NCBI GenBank assembly: GCA_035048485.1 | Contig: CM068583.1 | Coordinates: 46,939,790 to 47,003,789 of the forward strand | Length of the DNA: 64,000 nucleotides | Direction: 5' to 3' | Source: Pteria penguin | Lineage: Eukaryota > Mollusca > Bivalvia > Pterioida > Pteriidae | Notes under the pieces: model-generated | What the model saw: only the letters and a program-made list of their open reading frames with translations | What the model was told of the DNA's origin: nothing | Database searches by the model: none | Part shown: in pieces, positions 1 to 10,149 of the stretch | Layout: every line of letters starts with the position of its first letter | Numbering within the stretch: position 1 is the first letter of the stretch | Position numbers and translations under genes: made by a program

Positions 1-1900
1 ATCTCATCGGATATCGGCACATTTCCAGTTTGAAATTGAAATTTTGAAAAATCCGATTTCCGCGTATAAGGGCTTGTGGTTTATTTTGCAAATTAAAGAT
101 ATCTCTTTACTCTAGCTGGTCCTAGATGAGAATCAAATTATGAATTGATTCCCCATTATGACACATTATCACATACATGTCGAGCAAATGCAGATATAAA
201 GACATAATTTTGATCAAATTACATTTCAGAAGTGCCAAAAATTACATTTTTAATTTTCTTTGTGCAAATTATGTGAAGTGACATTCAAAATTCGTTTAAC
301 AATTATTGGATCTAGAGAGTGGACGTAACAAATTATCGGGGAAAGGAACCAAGAGATCCCTACAAGTTTTAAGAGAAGTATCACTGACGAGAAGATGTGT
401 TTATCTTAGGAAGCTCTTTTCAGTATTTGTATAAAGATCACACGATACTGCATACTTACATACATATTTACATACAAGCCTCTTTCACATACATGTAGCT
501 GTCGGTATTACCGGTATGCACCAGTAATTGAAGATTTGGGATATGTAGTTTTTGTCCTGTCCGTTAGTTTGTCTATCTGTTTGTCTGCATAAACTTAGAC
601 CTTACACATAATTTTTGATGTGATAGAGCTTCCATCTTTCACACAAGGAATCCTTGTGATAAGAGGTCAATGCACAGTAATTTCATTTCCCGTAGGGTCC
701 CATGTTAAATTACCAAACTTCCAGCAAGATTTACACAACATCCTACACTTTTAGCTATATATAATCCATATATCAAAATGTTTGTCAGACCCTCCTGTAT
801 CAGAATTTTAACAGTTTTACCATAGGTTACCCACCTTAATTTCGAGAAAATCATGCTGGAAGGGGGTCACCCCCAAAATTTTGCCAAAATTCAATGTAAA
901 CAACAACCCATTTTTAGGTCATAAAAGTTTTACATTAGCGAAATGTAAAAAAATCATGATTTTACAGCAGAATCCATCTTTATTTATAGATTGATCAAAT
1001 AATTTCATCCTAATCACAGCGGCCCCTAGCTAATACATTGAATTAGTAGTGCTTCTCTCTCCCTACACCACATCAGCCAATCACGACTCTCGTAAATTAC
1101 TGTTCTTTGACTAAGACCTTTCCACACGGTATATTTGAACATCGTCTTTTTTCTTTTTTTTTTTTTTTTTTTTTTTTTTATACATCTTGTTCATAACTTT
1201 TGATTTGTAAGTGATAAGGTGTTCATCACGTATATTCCTTGTAACAAGACCTTACCACTGTTATCAACAATTTTTACTTTGTGACTCTGACACTTTGACA
1301 TATCTGGCATACTTTTAAAGACTTTGTTTGTTTGTTTTTTGGGTTTTGTTTTGTTTTGTTTTTTGGGTTTTTTTTTTTTTTTTGTTTTTTGTTTTTGGGG
1401 TATTTTCTTTTTTTTTTTTTTTTTTTTTGGTTTTTTGCTTTTTGTTTGTTTTGCGTCCTTGTGCCATAAGATTTTGAACCCCTAAACCATGAAAACAACC
1501 AAAGGAAACCCATTTTAGGGATTAAAACTTCTTTTTCTCAATACCAACTCTTTTCTTTTCAAATGTAAATGTGATCTAAAATATGAAATGGCATCTTGAC
1601 GTAGTGATAATGAAATTTTCCCAATTATTCTGCTCAATAATCATACATGTATATCTTATTTTTACTTTTTGCTGTGTGTTTGATATAGTCTACTGTAGAC
1701 CATTAAGAATGATAATTTGTAAGCATGGATGTTTATTTTTCCTCCATGGCCGGCTGATAAGTATTTCAGAGGTACATGTCTCCGGGTATCTAAATTTCAA
1801 AAGGACGTAAAATCAAGACTAAATTACGGTTTGGGTTTTCCGATTTGACGAGAATCCGCGGGGAAAGATGAACCGAGGTCGGTTATTCCGCCCAGGGGAT
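1..1900. other. Non-coding AT-rich spacer
   Basis: No convincing gene is seen. Around 530-720 there is a fragment resembling the 'tttttgtcctgtc...gtttgtctgtctg...aactttaacc' repeat seen again near 18.8 and 58.1 kb. Positions 1145-1180 are a poly-T run and 1321-1440 are T/G low complexity. Any open frame across the latter on the minus strand is a Lys/Asn-rich artefact. Confidence 0.6.
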
Positions 1901-1906
1901 GGGGTG

Positions 1907-2034
1907 AGGTGGGGGGGGGGGGGGGGGGGTAATGCTGATAATCAGAAGGGGAAAAACCGTGCGGATAGAATATCCCTTTTAGAGAGGGAAGATCTATACT
2001 GGGTCGGTTTATTAGGGGGGGGGGGGGGGGGGGT

Positions 2035-2081
<47 letters not shown>

Positions 2082-2105
2082 GGGGGGGGTGGGGGGGGGG
2101 GGGGT

Positions 2106-2150
<45 letters not shown>

Positions 2151-2290
2151 GGGGGGGGGGGGGGGGGGGGGGGGGGGCGGGGGGCGGCCGAAATGCGGAT
2201 AATCAGAAGGGGAAAAACCGTGCGGATAGAATATCCCTTTTAGAGAGGGAAGATCTATACTGGGTCGGTTTATTAGGGGGGGGGGGGAGT
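1907..2290. repeat. Long poly-G tract between two copies of an 84-bp segment
   Basis: An 84-bp segment (starting aatgctgataatcag, ending near gggtcggtttattag) occurs at about 1931-2014 and again at 2192-2275, nearly identical. The two copies are separated by about 160 bp of almost pure G broken only by a few T or C. Shorter G runs flank both copies. The glycine-rich open frame here (1868-2488) is produced by the G run and is not a gene. Long G runs are also common sequencing or assembly artefacts, so the length is uncertain. Confidence 0.8.
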
Positions 2291-2432
2291 CTATGCGGGG
2301 GGATAGTCTATGCTACAACACCGGGAACAACACTACCCGTAAACATGCCTACGTATCATAATATTTCCTTCCTTCATATACTGAATGCTCTGAAAACTTA
2401 CTTACCTTATAATATATCAATTCTAAACAGGT

Positions 2433-2436
2433 GGGG

Positions 2437-2469
<33 letters not shown>

Positions 2470-4132
2470 TTGTTGTGATCAATCGTAGTCCGTCGTCCGT
2501 TGTACGTCCGTGGTTAACTTTTCACATTTTCGACTTCTTCTTCAGAACAGCTGGACAGAATTTGATGAAACTTGGTATGCATAAAGTACTCATGGTCTCC
2601 TACAAGTGTTGTTGTTTTTCGTCCAGATCCGTCAACAGGTGGCGCCACCACAGGCAAAAGTAGGTCACAGAGGGTGCCCTCCTTTAACAAACTTCTTCTG
2701 CAGACCCGGGGCATACAGAGACAAACCCAATGCATAGGAATGATCTAGAGGGATGTGTAGGAAGTGTTGTTATTTTTTTATTCTATTCCGAATTAAAATT
2801 CTTGATGTTTTTTCGAATTTTTTTCGGACTAAGTAATTTCAATGCACAAAAGTGTCATGTTTTTCAGTTAATTGATATTGATGATTTCTTATGGACTATT
2901 TTGATCATGATTATGGTAAGGAATATTAATTTGAAAGAATATCTCAATTTTTGGATGTTTTATGAAGTTTTTAAGACTTCCAAAAAAGGGGGTGGCCATT
3001 TTTCATATTTTCAATTTTTTCTGCAAAACTGTTTAAAGGATTTTAATAAATCTTGGTTGAAATAAATCACTTATGATACCCTTCAAATTCTGTTGTTTTC
3101 GTCCAGACTTCTTTACAGGTGGCGCCACCACAGTCAAAAGTAGGTCACAAAAGAGTACCCTGCTTTGACAATCTACTTCTTCATAAATGGCTGTATACAG
3201 AGACAAACAGAATGCATAGAAATGATTAAGAGGGATGGGTGAAGAAGTCTTGTCATTTTGGTTCCCTTCCAAAATCAAATTTTATAAATTTTTTCAACAT
3301 TTTTTTGGACTTGTTGATTTCAATGCAGAAAAGTGTCATATTTCCTAGTTAATTGATAATGGTGATTTCTTATGGACTATTTTCATAATTTTGATCATAA
3401 TTATGGTAAAGAATGTTATTTTGAAAGAATTTTGTCAATACCTCAAGTAGTGGATTTTCGATGACTTTTAAGACTTCCAAATGAGGTTGTATAGGAACAA
3501 TTCTTCACATTTTTAACTTCTGCTGTTATACCACATGAAAGATTTTAATGAAACATGGTATACATGAAGTACTATAGGTTCTCTATCAATTTTGTACATT
3601 TCATCCAAGTTGGTCAACAGATGGTGCCACCAGGTCTAAAAAATAGGTCTCACATTGGTACATATACCACTTGGTAATTAAAAAAATGGAGAGTAGCAGT
3701 TCAAATCCAGCTGTGGTCATTTTTTTTCATTTCTTTATACATCTAAATAACTTTTTAGATGTTTCTCAACACCCAACATATGTAATTAGGCCATTTTAAG
3801 TTGGATCTGGACAGTATTTGAAACAATTGTTGTTCATGACCCAGACTTGAAATCAGTCAACAAAAGGCCCCACTTAAAGAAAATGACTAACTTGTGGCCC
3901 TGTATCACATCTTACAAAGACAAAGCAAATACTTAATATCAAAATCACCTGAATGGATGTGCAAAAAAGTGTTGTTGTTTTTTATTCTGGTCTGAAATAA
4001 AATTTGATATACTTTCAACATTTGTGTTGACTTAGTCACTGTAATACAAAAATAAATGAATTCTTCCTTCCTGCATGACTGATAATCTAGGTACTCAGGT
4101 GAGCCATTTAGGCCCATTTGGGCCTCTTGTTC
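2433..4132 (+). mobile_element. Hairpin-headed repeat, family A, full-length copy with 8-bp target duplication
   Basis: The element starts with a palindromic head (AGCTCACCTGAGCC / GGCTCAAGTGAG, 2441-2468) and ends with GTGAGC followed by the hairpin GGCCCATTTGGGCC and TCTTGTT (about 4098-4132). The octamer AAACAGGT is present immediately on both sides (2425-2432 and 4133-4140), as expected for a target-site duplication. The interior has no long open frame. It holds two diverged subunits of about 550 bp (near 2540 and 3090, both containing caggtggcgccaccaca). It looks non-autonomous. I recognise the terminal sequences as common in bivalve genomes but not a named superfamily. Confidence 0.8.
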
Positions 4133-4576
4133 AAACAGGTTGCAATCTGAACAAAATCTAATCCTACTGTCTTGCTCACTAGTTTTGTGTGCCTTGGATA
4201 TTGCAATAATTTCTTCTATTCATATTGTTGTTGTTGTTGTTGTTATGGTAGTGGTTCGTTTCACAATCGCACTTTATCCGTGCATTTGGAACACAAAGTT
4301 CACAAGTCTACATATCTCAATTTAAACGCATCCAGTCTAAAATCCATCATATTAACATGCTAATATCCCTTATTATATCTGCATTAAATTTTTGAACCGA
4401 TTGGACACAAATATGTTCGTATACGATTAAAGTGCATCAAGTTTCACAGCCACACCTCAGAACAAAAACACTTTTAAAAGTCAAATCCACGACAACATTT
4501 CAAACTACAAAAGATATAAGTGCTACAAGAATGTAATAATAAGAAAGTAACTGGTGCTGCGTAACTGTATAGCTGT

Positions 4577-4620
4577 AACACACACATACCTACACACACA
4601 TACACACACCACACACACAT
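4577..4620. repeat. CA-rich microsatellite
   Basis: This is an imperfect (CA)n stretch in a region that otherwise shows no gene (4140-4680). A short (TTG)n run lies at about 4225-4243. Confidence 0.7.
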
Positions 4621-4682
4621 CAACGTCCTAGACATTGGACAATCACAAACCCCGACAATCATAGCAAAACAAAGTGGCCGAG

Positions 4683-5105
4683 AGAAGTTAGCGTCTCTTG
4701 TTTGGCTGAGACCACGTTGTCGGGAGAAATTCGAGTCTTATGTTTGGATAAGACCACGTGACTCCTGTTTGGGTGAGACCAAGTGGTCGGGAGGTTAGCT
4801 TCTCATGTTTGGGTGAGAACACGATGCCGGGAGAAATTGGCGTCTCATATTTGGGTCAGACCACGTGGCCGGGATGAGTCAACGTCTCATGATTAATTGA
4901 GACCACGTGGCCGGGACCGAGGAGATAGCATCTCATGTCTAGGTGAGATCACGTTGCCGGGAGGAGTTAGGGTCTCCTGTTTGGGTGAGACCACGTGGCA
5001 GGGAAGAGTTAGCGTCTCATGTCTGGTTGAGATCACGTTGTCGGGAGGAGTTAGGGTCTTCTGTTTAGGTGAGACCACGTGACAGGGAGGAGTTAGCATC
5101 TGAGG
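4683..5105. repeat. 42-bp minisatellite, about ten units, many with CACGTG
   Basis: The repeat unit is about 42 bp, built from GTCTCATGTTTGGGTGAGAC followed by CACGTGGCCGGGAGGAGTTA. Units are diverged and some are truncated. Several carry the palindromic E-box CACGTG (for example around 4736, 4862, 4908, 4992 and 5076) and others carry CACGTT. Because 42 is a multiple of three, overlapping open frames appear on both strands. They are repeat artefacts. Confidence 0.85.
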
Positions 5106-5159
5106 ATTGGTAAGCTATCCCTGCGATGAATCTGTTTTATAACTACTAAAAATAATAGT

Positions 5160-5890
5160 AATGATAGCAAAATAACAATGAAAATAGATACATAAATAAA
5201 CCAAATATATTAATTTCAAACATTGTAGCAAATAATAATACTTAAACATTCTAGAAAAGCGGTATACATATAATGAAGTGTGTTTGGTTTCCAGATAATG
5301 TTAAAGGTGTGAATAACAGAGTATCGCAGCATACACGGTTTTAAGCCACAATGTTAGACATACAGATCTCGGCACTAAACAAAAATTTATGCAAGACTCT
5401 AGACAACCAAGTAAATTGGCTCCCGACGAGGGGAAGCTGAGAGTCATTCATAAATTTTAATTGAACTATTGGGATAAAGGAACTCTCTGCTGCATTTACC
5501 CTATCATTTTAAATTTTTAAATCATCATTATCATCATCAACTTTATCATCATCATCAATCAAGTAAAAATAATAAAAGTAATAGTAATCATAATAAAATA
5601 ATGACAATAATAGATAAATAAATAATCCAGATAAATTAATTTTAAACATTACAGCAGATAATACTTCAAATTACAGAAAAGCGGAATATATACAATGAGG
5701 TGTGTTTGGTTTCTTAGATCTTACGAAGTTTTAATCTACAATGTTGGATATAAAGAACTCGGAACTTAATCAAAATTTATGTAAGGTTTAGACAACCGAA
5801 GAGGGGAAGCTGAGAGTCATTCATAGATTTAATTGAATCATTGGGATGAAGGGGCTTTCTGCTGCATTTACAATTACTTTTTAAATTTAA
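5160..5890. repeat. Diverged tandem duplication of a roughly 340-bp segment
   Basis: About 5160-5520 and about 5575-5890 are two copies of the same segment. Both contain, in order, gaaaagcgg-ata, tgtgtttggtttc, caatgtt, caaaatttatg, agacaacc, ggggaagctgagagtcattc and ctgctgcattta. Divergence is perhaps 20 percent, with a small (ATC)n stretch between them (5520-5565). The second copy abuts the C-terminal end of the decayed transposon frame on the minus strand, so this may be the element's 3' flank. Confidence 0.75.
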
Positions 5891-8491
5891 TTGTGTGTGT
5901 TCTTTCGCTTCTCTTTCTTTTAAGCTTGTTTGGTTTCTTGTCACGTGTTTTGGGGGCCTGAAAATGTGATCGACCATCTGTTGACATGACAATCCCCTTA
6001 TCTTTCGGAATGAATTTTCTAAATTTATCATAAATTTTATCTCTTTCGTCTTCCTGCATTTGAGACCATGTGATTTGTTCTGTTTTGAATTTTATGAAAG
6101 CCTCAGCTAACCTAAACTGGCCCGTTGAAATGATCGCCCTTCTCAAATCTTTAAATTGTGAATCAATCAGGCCGTGAACCGAAGTTATAAATTCTACTTT
6201 AGTACATGATTGATTGATTCACAGTTGTTGTTTGTCCAGAATGCTTGAATTTTACCATGTCTTTGGGGGGCATTCACTTTTTCTTCGATTAATGGTTTTA
6301 ATCTATTTTTAAATTATTTAAGGAACCCCGGGGCTATTGATTCGCAATTTTCCTCTATTTCACTGCATCTATTATAAAAAACGACATTATCATCTAAATT
6401 TGCAAGAACTTTCTTCCCAAAAATGCTTTCCAAAATTTTAATTCTGTCCGACTTTTGTACCCGAACGGTCAATAACTATCTGTTGCATTTTCTTTTAAGT
6501 GTCTTGTACACAAAACATGAGTTGATGATGAGAATATGAGAATATATTTGTGATCGAGTTTTTTAGCGCTTGTTCGTCGTCAGTGCCTATTGTGAGTTTG
6601 GACAGATCTACGTTTACTAATTTTGTTTTCAAGTGTGAAAAAAGAGCTGTAAGCTTTAAAGTCACTGGAATCATGCAAGAAAAGTGGACCGATAAATAAT
6701 GGGGGGTTCCCCTGATTCGGTCGAATTACTGAAAAGTTAATAACATTATCTCTAATTTGACGGATGCTTTTGGGAGCTTTGAGTTCATCATACTTATTGT
6801 TAAGGGTTTTATAGACCTCCATTGGCTTAGAGTGTTTATTCAGTACTGCGATTTCTGACATCACTTCATTATCAGTTCTGATATATTCATCTCCACGTTT
6901 CTCATTTCCATGTTTGACAAGTCAAGGAAATTTGCCTAAATATTCAACGACTGCGAAATTTCCTGTCGAGCCTTTTCCTAACCATGCATGTCGCCCTTTT
7001 TCTGAAAGAAGCATCTGCCTTTAATTTTGTGTAGTGTCTATGCAACTCTACTATAGATTCTACTGGAGGAGGAGGGTTATATGGGACGAACTGTCTAACT
7101 TTTTTAATAACCTTTTCCATGCCTAAAACATTTTTCTTTACAAAAACCTTCTTTAACAACCCAGAATGAGTATCAGATACGTGGTTTTGGGAGAAGTGCC
7201 AATAGAAAGTGTCCCATACACCACAATCGTCGGTAAAGCAACTTTCCCTGTCTTGTTGTCGCCGATTTGCATTAAGGTCATTGCGAATGATGAAATATCT
7301 GTCATTTTTCATACCATTGGGAACTTTGTCTAATGGGTCACATCCACTGCGTAACAGAGATAAAACTGTATCACTGTCCAAAAACTGACCGTCTGTCAGA
7401 TGTCCACTTACAAGTTCATTTTCCACAGGCAACTCTTTAGGCGGTGAAGGCGCTTTATGCGAAGACGTGTTATGTGAAAATTTTGAAATTTCGGAAATAC
7501 CTTGTATGTCAACATCAAGTTCAGAAGTACATAGCATAGTGTCTTATACATCTGAATCTATGATTGTGGAATGTAAAGGTTTTGATGATTCTAAATCATT
7601 GTTTGACATTTCAAATAATTTTTTTTTGGTTTCATCTATACTACTAGATTTCGGGACAAAGCTCTCATTCTTTAATTGCACAGAGTGTTTTCATTATCAG
7701 AGGATAGATTTTGATAAAGTTGGGTTTTGTCAATTGAAATGTTCTCAGATTCTGATGATAAAGCTAAGTCTGTGAAGAATTAGTCCTTTTTGTTTTTCTC
7801 TTTGAGAACAACAAAATGATTTGGAACAAAGTCGTCAGATTATTTTGGCAAAGTCGTCTGACTCCACATCAACGAGGCACAGGGACTTTCTGATTCATTA
7901 ACCGCCCTACCAACAACTTTTCTAGTAAATGGTGCAGATAGAAAGGTCGAAGATATCATCGGTGGATATTAGGAAGCAATAGGTTTAGAAATGGCGGCAT
8001 TCAGTGCATAAATATGTATTAATTCAGAGTAAGAACCTAATGTCATTGCTGATTTCAGTAGATCACTAAAGCACGACACGAAGACCCTGGTGTCTTTTAT
8101 CAAGTCTGTGTAGTTTCTAGATTCGCAGTCATAGAACTTCTTGTTGCTTACCATTTCCATAACACTAGTCGTAGTTGTGGGTGGTGTTTTTCAGTGCCGG
8201 TGATTGCCTGCGAAACTGCCCTGTACATACAGTTGCCATCACCAGAAATCCGAATGGGTTCGTATTGGTCAGCATTGCTGGACTGTAGAATTCAAGTATG
8301 CGTTTCGCGGTCGTGTCGACCGTGGAACTGAAATCAAATTTTGAATTGAGAGGTACACCGGGGATATTGTATGGCTTCAATAGAAGTTTTTCGTTGTCTG
8401 CTGTAATGGTGATATTAGAAGATGTCTGGGGTCTGTAATATAACCATTTATTTAATCTTAGTGATTTCTCGATGTTCACTGATATTTTCAC
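5870..8491 (-). pseudogene. Decayed DNA-transposon-like coding region (OTU/vertnin-like and transposase-like pieces)
   Basis: Several minus-strand open pieces line up in order as one broken protein. 8491-8165 is an N-terminal piece. 8160-7880 contains 'YSELIHIYALNAAISKPI' and, past an in-frame stop, a YPP motif, resembling the vertnin/OTU-like domain of large invertebrate transposon proteins. 7537-6944 is a linker with many Lys and Arg. 6864-6580 contains 'NPPLFIGPLFLHD', resembling the catalytic-core region of MULE-like transposases. 6146-5874 contains 'RRAIISTGQFRLAEAF', which recurs at the C-terminus of such proteins. The assignment is from memory of family patterns, not a search. Stops and frame changes between the pieces show that it is no longer functional. 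No flanking terminal repeats were confirmed. Confidence 0.5.
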
Positions 8492-8561
8492 TGATGAGAA
8501 TTATAAAAAAAAAATAGAAGAAATGAAATCCCAAATAAAAGTACGTGTACATGAGAACAAT

Positions 8562-8743
<182 letters not shown>

Positions 8744-8757
8744 GGTTTAAACAGTAT

Positions 8758-9045
8758 CTATTTAGAAAATCGCATGAATTGTATAACATAACGCATATAT
8801 AGGATTTGAGCAAATATCTCTCCATTTACATCATCATCAGTAGTAGCCGATATGTGATCATGCCATGAATATGTTTTGTTAATATCCAACCCCAAATGTT
8901 TATGACTAGTTACTTCCTGTATTGACACATTATTCATTTTTCCTGGAGGATGCATGTGTGGGTTAGTCGTTCGCGAAATATTTTATTGTTCTGTTTTAAT
9001 AGGATTAAATTTTACCAAGCAGTCTTGTGACCACTGGTGTATTTT
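8758..9045 (-). pseudogene. Non-LTR retrotransposon (LINE) reverse-transcriptase fragment
   Basis: Read on the minus strand, this encodes the palm-to-thumb part of a LINE reverse transcriptase: a 'W..DCLVKFNPIKTE' stretch, then 'MNNVSIQEVTSHKHLGLD'. That pattern is typical of RTE/Jockey-group elements (FNxxKTE ... V.SHKHLG). There is one in-frame stop (near 8990) and the catalytic FADD region is absent. The fragment is truncated at the microsatellite at 8742. It is a dead relic. Confidence 0.75.
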
Positions 9046-9065
9046 TTCCTAGGTCAGTGTTCATA

Positions 9066-9092
9066 CTATTGTTGTTATTATTATTATTATTA

Positions 9093-9125
<33 letters not shown>
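9066..9125. repeat. (TTA)n microsatellite
   Basis: This is an interrupted ATT/TTG trinucleotide repeat of about 20 units. Confidence 0.9.
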
Positions 9126-9126
<1 letters not shown>

Positions 9127-9231
9127 AGGTCAAGTTCAAGGTAAAAAGCAAAAGTGGGTATATACATAACTCTCTTCAATATATAAGTAAATGTTTTGAT
9201 TCATTCATCTTGAACACCTAAGTGATATAAT

Positions 9232-9618
9232 CCTGTCTTTTACACATTGTTATTACTGTAACTTTACTGAAATAGTAAATCGTAATTAAGTGTAGGTGAG
9301 GCTTTTTTGTCATGAAAAATCGTTACTATAGCAAAAAGAACACGTAATTCAAAAAAATGACGAATCGCCGGATCGGAAATTCTGAGCACCAAAACGGCCT
9401 CCTTAATCACACCTACCTACCATAATCTTTTCTTTTATACACTGATATTACTGTAACCTTACTGAAATAATAAATTTTAAGTGTAAGTGTGGCTTTTTAT
9501 CATGAAAACTCGGAATCATAGCGCAGAGCGGACGCAATTTCAAAAATGACAAATCACCGGATCGGAGATTATGAGCATCAAAACGGGCTCGTTAAACACA
9601 CCTACCTACCATAATCTT
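9232..9618. repeat. Two tandem copies of a roughly 190-bp unit
   Basis: 9232-9425 and 9426-9618 match throughout. Both contain ttactgtaac-ttactgaaata, aagtgta-gtg, cggatcgga, gagca-caaaacgg and cacacctacctaccataatc. A third, weaker relic of the 'atcaccgga-tggaga' part occurs near 10150. No coding potential is seen. Confidence 0.8.
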
Positions 9619-9746
9619 TCCTTTTTTTATACTAAATGCCCTATAAACCATTTGAAACGTAAAATGTTAATAAACAATTTTACTTAAAATATTACAGCAA
9701 AAGTAAAAGTATTATAGCAACTGGAAAACGCAAATGTTATAATTAG

Positions 9747-9911
9747 GGGTTACCATGCGAGTGTTTTACAAAAACTGACAGGGTATCGGCGAATACCCTG
9801 TCAGAAATTGAGTTTCACTGCGAGGCGTTAGCCGAGCTGTGAAATGGAAATTTCTGACAGGGTATTCGCCGATACTCTGTCAGTTTTTGTAAAACACAAG
9901 CATGGTAACCC
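9747..9911. mobile_element. Foldback (MITE-like) element with nested palindromes
   Basis: The arms 9747-9815 and 9842-9911 are inverted copies. GGGTTACCATGC at the left outer end pairs with GCATGGTAACCC at the right, and each arm contains its own palindrome (CTGACAGGGTAT / ATACCCTGTCAG, and its copy). A folded strand could form a cruciform with several arms. The right arm recurs at 52006-52046. Confidence 0.8.
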
Positions 9912-10149
9912 TATTCTAATGCATTTGACAAAATAATTACAACTAGAAGCACAGAGTTATGGTTTTCTAAGCCAATTCGCTAATCACAGTCATATCAAAA
10001 ACTGCAGGGTATCGTGACGTCACAAATCAGAAACTGCAGGGTATCGTGACGTCATATAAAAAACTGCAGGGGTATCGTGAATACCCTTGCAGTTTTTAAA
10101 TCGGACAGCCAATGAGATCGCGTGTTACAAACAAAGTGCATTATAATAG
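9911..10149. mobile_element. Element with 13-bp inverted ends carrying two CRE sites
   Basis: CTATTCTAATGCA (9911-9923) is matched by the inverted TGCATTATAATAG (10137-10149), 12 of 13 bases. Inside is a local repeat, 'aaactgcagggtatcgtgac', twice, followed by a third partly inverted copy. Two perfect CRE palindromes TGACGTCA lie at 10015-10022 and 10047-10054. A diverged copy lies at about 52040-52232, again beside the right arm of the preceding foldback element, so the two parts probably move as one composite unit. Confidence 0.65.

Noticed and set aside
1868..2488. 206-codon glycine-rich open frame
   Set aside because: It is generated by the poly-G run, with two copies of the same flanking segment in frame by chance. 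No signal peptide or splice context.
4893..5099. Overlapping open frames on both strands
   Set aside because: Artefact of the 42-bp tandem array.
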